From positions 43,535,548 through 43,599,547 of the forward strand of contig OW388299.1 of NCBI GenBank assembly GCA_936450465.1: DNA of 64,000 bases, read 5' to 3'. Shown piece by piece: positions 57,031 through 64,000 of the stretch. Below the pieces are notes generated by a model. The model searched no databases and had not been told where the DNA came from. It was given only the letters and a program-made list of their open reading frames with translations. Position numbers and translations under genes: made by a program. Source of the stretch: Gibbula magus. Its lineage: Eukaryota > Mollusca > Gastropoda > Trochida > Trochidae. The first letter of the stretch is position 1. Every line of letters starts with the position of its first letter.

Positions 57031-57373
57031 ATTTGGAGCATCAGTCAGAATTAGATAATAGAACTGGTATATTTGTTGCCAATAATCTGAGTATATAAAT
57101 CATTTTGGGAATATTCACAGACACATTGGCGCCAAACTGTGAGGAATGTTCCTGTGATCAAATATAAAATGCGCAGTAATGGCTTTTGGGGGAAATGGTT
57201 GAAAAGGAACTGACCTTGGATTATTTCTTTTCCACATTTTCTCTTGATAATTTTTGGATAATATGAGGTCACAAAGAACAAAATATGCATAATTCTAGTG
57301 AAGTATAAGCCAATGACATTTTTTCCCAATTTAACGATTTATCATGTTTTAGATTACTGTCATTGTGATACAT
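57031..57373. other. Unassigned DNA
   Basis: No supported feature. Confidence 0.3.
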
Positions 57374-57626
57374 CAGGGCCATGTTCAAGAGAGGTTTCAA
57401 AGTTATCGCTCAATGAGCGATTACTTTTAAACCTCTCTTGAACGTGATTGCTCAATGTAGCGCTTCGTAGCAAGGCGAGCAAACTTCGAGGAATTTGCAC
57501 TGTGTCGTTCAAGAGAGAATAAGCGCTACTTGAGCGATACTTGAGCGCTACTTGAGCGCTTCTTGAGCGCTACATTGAGCGATCAATGAGCAATTTAAGC
57601 GCTCGCTGTTATGGAACGGAGCCCTG
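57374..57626. mobile_element. MITE K: palindromic element with GAGCGC repeats
   Basis: Ends CAGGGCCATGTTCAAGAG and GGAACGGAGCCCTG are inverted-like. A hairpin at 57384-57442 (TTCAAGAGAGGTTT / AAACCTCTCTTGAA) sits at the left. Four or more TTGAGCGCTAC-like 11-bp units lie at 57535-57585. No target duplication was seen. Confidence 0.65.
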
Positions 57627-57716
57627 TTTAGCATAACTTGCCTATTATAGAATAGCGTAAACATTATAACCAAAATTCATTCAAAGAAGAGAAAAGATCT
57701 CAGTTTCTTTGTGAAA

Positions 57717-57830
57717 TGCTGCAATGCATAGCCATCTACCGTTGCAGGCTTTTCCCCTGTTATAATACTAGCAGCCGCGATACAAGTGAAATACTCTTGA
57801 AAGCAGCGTTAAACCCAACTCACCTCACCT
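57717..57830 (+). mobile_element. tRNA-derived SINE, family T, copy 6 (3' end only)
   Basis: From GCAATGCATAGCCATCTACC through CTAGCAGCCGCGATACAAGT to GTTAAACCCAACTCACC; 5'-truncated. Confidence 0.85.
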
Positions 57831-58329
57831 TTGTGAAAAATGGCTATTTCTATTTTTGAAAGTCATGTTAAGTGGTCCGTTCGGCCCAAAGCAATCTCCT
57901 AAAACAACACATTAACCTGTCAAGAATTGAATTAATAATTCATCCATGATAAGCGCAAACTTTGTCATTCGGTGCATTTGACATGGAAGGGTCTGAAAGC
58001 CGATTAGGTCCGTTTTTGTGGCAACGGTTTCACGAAGCTATTGTAGTTCACATATTAATCTAAGTCAATAATGAACTAAGTTACAATTGATCCAAGCCTT
58101 TTTTCGATTTCTTAGCAATGGTTTTCCCTTATAATTTGACGAAAAATTATTCTTCATCAATTGAAACAAAAGCATAGTGATAGAGGCAGTGATTAATCTA
58201 CCTTTAACCAAAATAATAAGCTACTAATTATATAATTATTATAATGAGGGAATATCCACATTATGAAGGGATATGGTTAAAGAGCGCACACATATTATTA
58301 CCCGGTAATGGCAGGCTGAAGTTAATTAG
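57831..58329. other. Unassigned DNA
   Basis: No supported feature. Confidence 0.3.
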
Positions 58330-58551
58330 TTATTAGTTATTAGTTATTAGTTATTCGTTATTCGAAAAACGAATAACTAACTCGTTAGTTATTCATTATT
58401 CGAATAACGAATAACTAACTGGTTAGTTATTCATTATTCGAATAATGAATAACTAACATGCACGTTATTCGTTTTTCGAATATCATGCTGGCTGCTTATT
58501 CATTTTTCAGAGTTGAACAAAGAAGTAAATATAGATACCTATAGACTTCTC
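58330..58551 (+). repeat. Palindromic TTATTCGAATAA repeats; unit Y, copy 1
   Basis: Repeated GTTAGTTATT/GTTATTCG blocks include a perfect 36-bp palindrome (58422-58457) centred on TTCGAA. The right part, from CATTATTCGAATAATGAAT to GAAGTAAATATAGATA, recurs at 61523-61625. Confidence 0.85.
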
Positions 58552-61431
58552 TTAATATTACGTCATGAATATTCATGAGCTATCCAAAACGAGGCTAAGC
58601 CCGCATGGATGAACAGCGTGATCCCGGAAGTGACTGATCGCAGTTTTCTCTCGTAACATGTCGCCAAAAAGTTCGTTTTATACCACTTTCAAACATTGTC
58701 ACTAGTTACTGACGGAACTAAAAGCGAAAACAACATCTCAAATGTTTATTTGACTCAAAATATGTGTGGTGTAAATTCAGTATTTGAACAGATGACGTTT
58801 GCTGAAGTAAACTTGCGCTCATTATTGAAACGTGAAATCAAGAAAGATTTATTTTTACGAATATCCAATTGCTGTTTCATACTTAAATCTAGATTCAAAG
58901 TACTAAATACGATTGTGATATTGATGTAAGCCCTATCGGTTCGTGATGATAAATACATTGTGAGCTTATTTATTTCCCTCACTTCTTCGATGTAGCCATG
59001 CAGATACTCGACATGAACAATCGACATGAACAATCGCATGCCGTGTCTCGCCAACCAGTGATGTTGACAAAGACATGTTTCTGTTACCATGCCCATTTCT
59101 ATGAAAACTTATAGGCCTAAATGTGAAAATAATATTATAATTTCGTAAATGTGCTGACAGACGTAGATTAGCCGGCGGAATTGATTCAAGCAGACCTATT
59201 ATATAGTAGTACTTGACTTGTACTTTCATGTTGGCAGATGTGAATATTTTTTAATAAATCAATTATAAGGTAAGTAGTTATTATATATATATATATTTAT
59301 ATTTAATATAATTTTAATATAAAGCATCTGCATGATTTTTTTTAAAACTGTAAATTCTACAGAAAATCAAGAAAATAAATAACTAAAATTAATTTTGTAT
59401 ACAAAATATTATCTGAGTGTATTATGCATTAAATATTAGGGTTTTAATTATATCTCAAGTTAATAACAATGTTACATGGGAAATTGTAATATGTGCCGAA
59501 TTTTATATTTTGTTTAACATGGTACATTTGCAATCTAGGATTTACATGTAAGATTTTTTTTCACGAATAAGATGAAAAATATGACAAAGTCACAATCAAA
59601 ACCAAATATAATCTGGATTGAAATATGTACACAAATGGATTGTAGTTTACTTGTAATATTTTGTGATTGTGCTGATGTCAGTTTATATATATATACACAT
59701 AATTATTCAGGTCTTGTAAAAATATAATGAATCAAAGATTTGAGGCATATTATATAATTGATCTAAATTATTAACACATTTATTTTGTAAATTTGTGATG
59801 TTGAATAGATTTGGCATAAATGATATGGAATGTTTCATTAAAAGAAAGTTTGACCATAAATTATAGAATTTTCATGTTCTTAACATTGAAGCTGTAGACA
59901 TATATAAACAATTTTATGCCTTGGAAACTTACAGAAAGGTCAAGTAAATTTTAGATAAAGAATTAAGTTTCAACTAAAATATATATAAAAAAATATAAAA
60001 AAAATATTTACACGTCAAGTTAAAATTAATCTCTTAATTAGGAGTTTTAGATAAGATTTAGTTACATAAAGAAGGCTATACTATCTTAATTAATATTTGC
60101 TGCAATTATATTATATCTAAAGGAATCTGACCATTTTGAAAATATGCTACCCTTCAGAGATAAAATATAATCTGTTAATCTTTACAAAGTGTAGCTTTAT
60201 TTTGTCAGGTATCACCGTGATTGAGTCAAACCAAACTCTTAAAATATGAAAATGTAGTTAATTTTGATAATTCAATTTGAGTAAAATATACCTCTATATG
60301 ATTCCCCCTACTCAATAGAAAATAATTACTAAAGCAAAACAGATCAACTTAAGTCCATGTATCAACATGATCAATCCATGTAAATTTCTGAGTCAGGTCC
60401 AAAACATGATTAAGATGTATATGAATTATATCCATAAAATTCTAAATTGATATTAGGGTTTCAGGTACTGACATATATTATATAATTTTGTTATTTGAGT
60501 GATGTTTTACTTTAAAAAATCAGGAACCAATTTGCACTTGTAGAATTGTATTTCCCAATGAAAAGGGCAGTTGAAAGTTTACTTTTTACCCATTTCCCCC
60601 CAAAGTATATGCAATAACAATATAACCGAATTACCAAAAATCATATATACTTAAACACGCCAACACTTAAAATTAAAATGTGTTTACAGTTGAAGAAGTT
60701 CGTTTGTAAATCTATTAAATATACAATTATACATGCACATTAGACCTGCATTGGACTATGTACAGTACAGGCTCCTGAATAAGTTCAATCCTATTCCCGT
60801 TGGTCGGCCTGTATAGCGCGTGAACTCGTAAATAGAACCATATCAATTTGAGTATTATTAGTATTTTGGTTTTTAGATAGATATACGACATAGATAATAA
60901 AACTGTTTCTGTAGGAAAGTTGCACAAGTGACGCATTGTGAGATTGCAAGCCTTCCGGAAGTTGATCGAATGTTAGAGATTACGTACAAACGGCAGAAAA
61001 AAGCGAAGATATAAATCATTAATATGACTAGATGACTAAAGATTGTTACAAAAAATCCATAAAATATAATTTCAACCTAAAATTGTGTTTCTTATCGTAT
61101 AATATCACATGAATTTTGTAAAAAATTGAGATATTTGACAAATACTCATATCTGCGAATCAACGTTCCACGATGCTTTGACTTTTCAGCAAGGCACTTTA
61201 TGAATGAAAATTTTAATCACCGTTGTCAAATTTAACACTGACTCCTTTAGAAAACAGCAACAGACTTTTGTGCAAAAGTAGAAAACTTTTTGTGTGTTTG
61301 CAGTAAAGCTATTCATGAAATACGATATCGGACTCGCACGTCGCATCACGGCATTTTCGTCTGCCATCTTGGAAGCTTGCGGGCTTAGCCTCGTTTTCGA
61401 TATCTAGGTCACCGCTATGAATAAATATTAA
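58552..61431. mobile_element. Element X: 2.88-kb TTAA-ended TIR element without a transposase
   Basis: Left TTAATATTACGTCATGAATA, then AAAACGAGGCTAAGCCCGCA. The right end is the inverse: TGCGGGCTTAGCCTCGTTTT, then ATAAATATTAA. TTAA is at both outer ends. The left arm also holds the palindrome TCATGAATATTCATGA. The interior is very AT-rich (especially 59.2-60.7 kb); frames up to 113 codons are unrecognised. It sits in the first unit of a ~186-bp tandem duplication. Confidence 0.75.
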
Positions 61432-61438
61432 GAGTCCG

Positions 61439-61812
61439 CTATTAAGGGTGGAAACTGACAATATGGGATGTGGAACCTCGTTCATCGACTACATTCAGTA
61501 AGCACTGGCTAGCTATTCAATATTCGAATAATGAATAACTAACTGGCGCGTTATTCGTTTTTCGAATATCATGCTGGCTGCTTATTCATTTTTCAGAGTT
61601 GAACAAAGAAGTAAATATAGATATATATTAAGGGTGGAAACTGACAATATGGGGTGGGGAACCTCGTTCATTGATTACATTCAGTAAGCACTTGGTCTGT
61701 GAAGTTAACGAATTATTTACACTTCCTTGTTTGTTTTTCAAAATGTGAACCTAGCGAATTATCTGTTTTTAGCAATTTATAATTGTTCTTTGTTCATTAA
61801 TCAATATTAAAT
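61439..61812 (+). repeat. Tandem duplication (Z-Y-Z'), 186-bp period
   Basis: ATTAAGGGTGGAAACTGACA starts at 61441 and 61627. Between them lies Y copy 2, ending GAAGTAAATATAGATATAT. With Y copy 1 left of X, the original order was Y-Z-Y'-Z', with X inserted at the first Y/Z joint. Confidence 0.85.
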
Positions 61813-62029
61813 ACTGTGAACGATATTAACGTTCCTATATTGTGTATAGATATTCTTATACCAGACAGTCAATAACGTAGTAGCTGAACCGAGCTCTTCA
61901 CGATGTACAGTAGCCGTTTAAGAATTGTTTTATTTAAATCTGATTGAATACAATAAATGTAACACTTACTAAATCGTTCATGTGAACTATAATAATGCTG
62001 TATAAAGGATGAAGAACGTGCTCCGCGAA

Positions 62030-62590
62030 CATAATTATAGGTCAGTTTGAATCCGTCTGTTAGAGTGTGAAGTTGGTTACTTTTACGATAATGTCGATTT
62101 ATGCATAGGATACGTCGCTGGCACCCGTTCAGAATACTTGGGTTTATATTGAAACAGCACATATTAGCTTTGTCTCTAGGGTTCATCTTAGCTATAATAA
62201 AGTTTTAGTTATGGCCTCGAACGTGCATTGTGTCATAGGTTAATCTGAATAATTTGCTGAGAGTGTGAAGTTAACTACTTATTCGAAATTGGCGATTTAT
62301 GCATGGGCGTCCGTTAAAAAAATATAGGTTCATATTTGAATTAGCACATGTTAGGTCTTTCTTTGCGGTGTATCTCAGCTATGATACTGCTTTATATACG
62401 GCCGTAAACGTGCATTGTGGGCTCATTTTGGTCAATATGTATAGGTTGCTGAGAGTGTGAAGTTAATTACTTATTCATCATTGGTGATGTGTGCATAGAA
62501 AACGTTACTGGCACCCGTTTCAGAATACATAGGTATATAAGCACATGTTAGGTCTGTCTCTGGGGTATATCACACCTACTACAATGCTAC
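62030..62590 (+). repeat. Degenerate ~195-bp tandem repeat, about 2.7 units
   Basis: GAGTGTGAAGTT occurs at about 62063, 62261 and 62453. Units share GATTTATGCATAGG, TGGCACCCGTTCAGAATAC, AGCACATGTTAGGTCT and AACGTGCATTGTG. The 105-codon minus-strand frame across it is not supported as a gene. Confidence 0.8.
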
Positions 62591-63245
62591 GGATACGTAC
62601 ATGGGTATGCATACGTACATCCGATGCCTACGTGCATGTGTGCGTAAGATGATGTACGTGCGTACAATTTATTATGTACCTGTGTACGCTTACGTACTTG
62701 CATAAGGTTACTTAAGTTGATTATATGCGTACATGCAGCCGTGCTTGCCTACGAATTCATTCGTTTGTACTTGCATGCATGCATATGTAAGCATACGTAC
62801 TTGCATACACATACATTCATGCCTGCATAAGGAAACATACTGGCGTAAGTAAGTATATGTTTGTGCGTGCGTTTAAAAGACTATATATGTGCGTGCGTGT
62901 ATAGTCACATGCGTACGCATATACGGACATACATACGCTTACGGACATAAGTGCATATGTGCATGCAAGTACGTTTGCATTCGTGGATTCATGCATATGC
63001 ACAGACATGTGTAGTTATGCTCGTGCGTGAGTGCATGCTTTCGAGCGGTGTACAGAAGTGGGTGTGCATGCACGTTTGCTAGCTTGGATACTTGCGAAAA
63101 TGCTTGTTTATGTTGTTTGCATTAAACATACGTCCTTGCGTACATCGACGCATCACTTTCTGTTTGATTCTGAAAATAGGTACATGCTTGTCGGCATGCA
63201 TGCGTATTTAATTTTGAAAGTATGTATGCAACCACATACGTACGT
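62590..63245. repeat. Degenerate ACGTACATGCATAC tract (alternating purine-pyrimidine)
   Basis: Dense TACGTAC, TGCATGCATAT and GTGCGTGCGTGTAT blocks. Much of the tract alternates purine and pyrimidine, a composition compatible with Z-DNA. No fixed period could be read. Confidence 0.8.
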
Positions 63246-63248
63246 GAG

Positions 63249-63752
63249 CACACCTTTCTTCTAGAACATGGTGATGATAACACCTTTCTTCTAGAACATG
63301 GTGATTATAACACCTTTCTGCTAGAACATGATGATGATAACACCTTTCTTCTAGAACAACATGATGATAAGACCTTTCTTCTAGAACATGTTGACAACAC
63401 CTACCTTGATGAACATGGTGATGATAACACCTTTCTTCTAGAACATGATGATGATAACACCTTCTTCTAGAACATGGTGATGATAACACCTTTTTTCTTG
63501 AACAAGATGATGATAACACATTTCTTCTCGAACATGATGATGATAACACATTTCTTCTAGAACATGGTGATGATAACACCTTCTTCTAGAACATGGTGAT
63601 GATAACATATTTCTTCTAGAACATGATGATGATAACACATTTCTTCTAGAACATGATGATGATAACATATTTCTTCTAGAACATGATGATGATAACACAT
63701 TTCTTCTAGAACATAATGATGATAACACCTTTCTTCTAGAACATGATGATGT
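63249..63752 (+). repeat. 30-bp minisatellite, array 2, about 17 units
   Basis: Same unit as array 1 (CTTTCTTCTAGAACATGATG then ATGATAACAC), including the odd unit ACAACACCTACCTTGATGAA near the middle. The left flank differs from array 1; the right flank is shared. Confidence 0.95.
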
Positions 63753-64000
63753 CAGACAATACAACTATACGCATAATTCCCATTGTTCACTTATGTCCAG
63801 ATCAAATGAGTTTACCTGATGTAACATTTGTAACTACATTCTACTCTCCGCGTTGCCTGATTGGCAACCGATTAACAGATTGAACCAGGTACAAATCTAT
63901 TAGTAACTTCTCCCAAAACTTGTTAGAAATTAACATCAAAAATGACATTCTACGCAAATAAAATGTTGCTTGGTAATTGCAGCATGAGTTTATTTAAACT
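63753..64000 (+). repeat. Duplicated flank of array 2 (runs off the window)
   Basis: Matches 54562-54809 with 7 mismatches by eye; continues past the window end. Confidence 0.95.

Noticed and set aside
58436..61625. LTR retrotransposon with 100-bp LTRs
   Set aside because: The direct repeats are part of a 186-bp tandem duplication, the enclosed segment has its own inverted TTAA ends, and there is no primer-binding site, polypurine tract or pol sequence.
1..64000. Bacterial or viral genes, operons, toxin systems
   Set aside because: Base composition, splice-like signals, SINEs, LINE and MITEs are eukaryotic; no viral or bacterial coding sequence is visible.

Overview
This window looks like AT-rich, non-coding, repeat-dense DNA from a eukaryote, most likely a marine invertebrate and probably a mollusc. 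The evidence is tRNA-headed SINEs, MITEs with TTAA or TA target duplications, a CR1/L2-type LINE 3' end, many minisatellites, and no long open reading frame on either strand. The mollusc assignment is inferred from the style of the repeats and was not proved by any search. There is no bacterial gene organisation, so operons, ribosome-binding sites and CRISPR do not apply.

No complete protein-coding gene can be supported. The only genuine coding remnant is the C-terminal end of a LINE reverse-transcriptase ORF at about 33.8-34.0 kb. One short minus-strand segment (36916-36989) has the layout of an internal spliced exon, and two more (7333-7422, 22319-22402) look like possible first exons. If they are real, the window is mostly intron or upstream DNA of minus-strand transcription. 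All other open frames lie in repeats or are short enough to be chance.

Layout. 0-13 kb: TTAA-ended MITEs (families A and C), SINEs of three families, a TA-flanked MITE (H1), small tandem duplications and the P minisatellite. 13.67-17.2 kb: a 3.5-kb foldback-like element whose inverted ends are arrays of a 21-bp palindrome-bearing repeat, with two inverted family-B MITEs inside. 17-27 kb: a TA-ended element (U), ETS-motif repeats, TA microsatellites, a degenerate 125-bp satellite, a 26-bp minisatellite and the 223-bp MITE F. 27-38 kb: Tc1/mariner-like MITEs H1 and H2, a family-A MITE split by a 1.35-kb element, B and A copies, and the LINE tail. 38-53 kb: SINEs, F, I and M MITEs, further A and H1 copies, a 44-bp array and a nested B copy. 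53-64 kb: two 30-bp minisatellite arrays with a 97%-identical flank 9.19 kb apart, 10-bp and ~110-bp arrays, MITEs E and K, a 2.9-kb TIR element (X) inserted in a tandem duplication, ~195-bp repeats and an alternating purine-pyrimidine tract.

The elements do not form a pathway. Together they record layered transposition: at least four nested insertions can be read from the sequence, and two SINE families share their 3' tail with the local LINE, which suggests that LINE mobilised them. The foldback element and the TTAA MITE clan (A, B, C, I and perhaps X) are the best candidates for undescribed families. Repeat boundaries were read by eye and are accurate to a few bases only where target duplications are stated.
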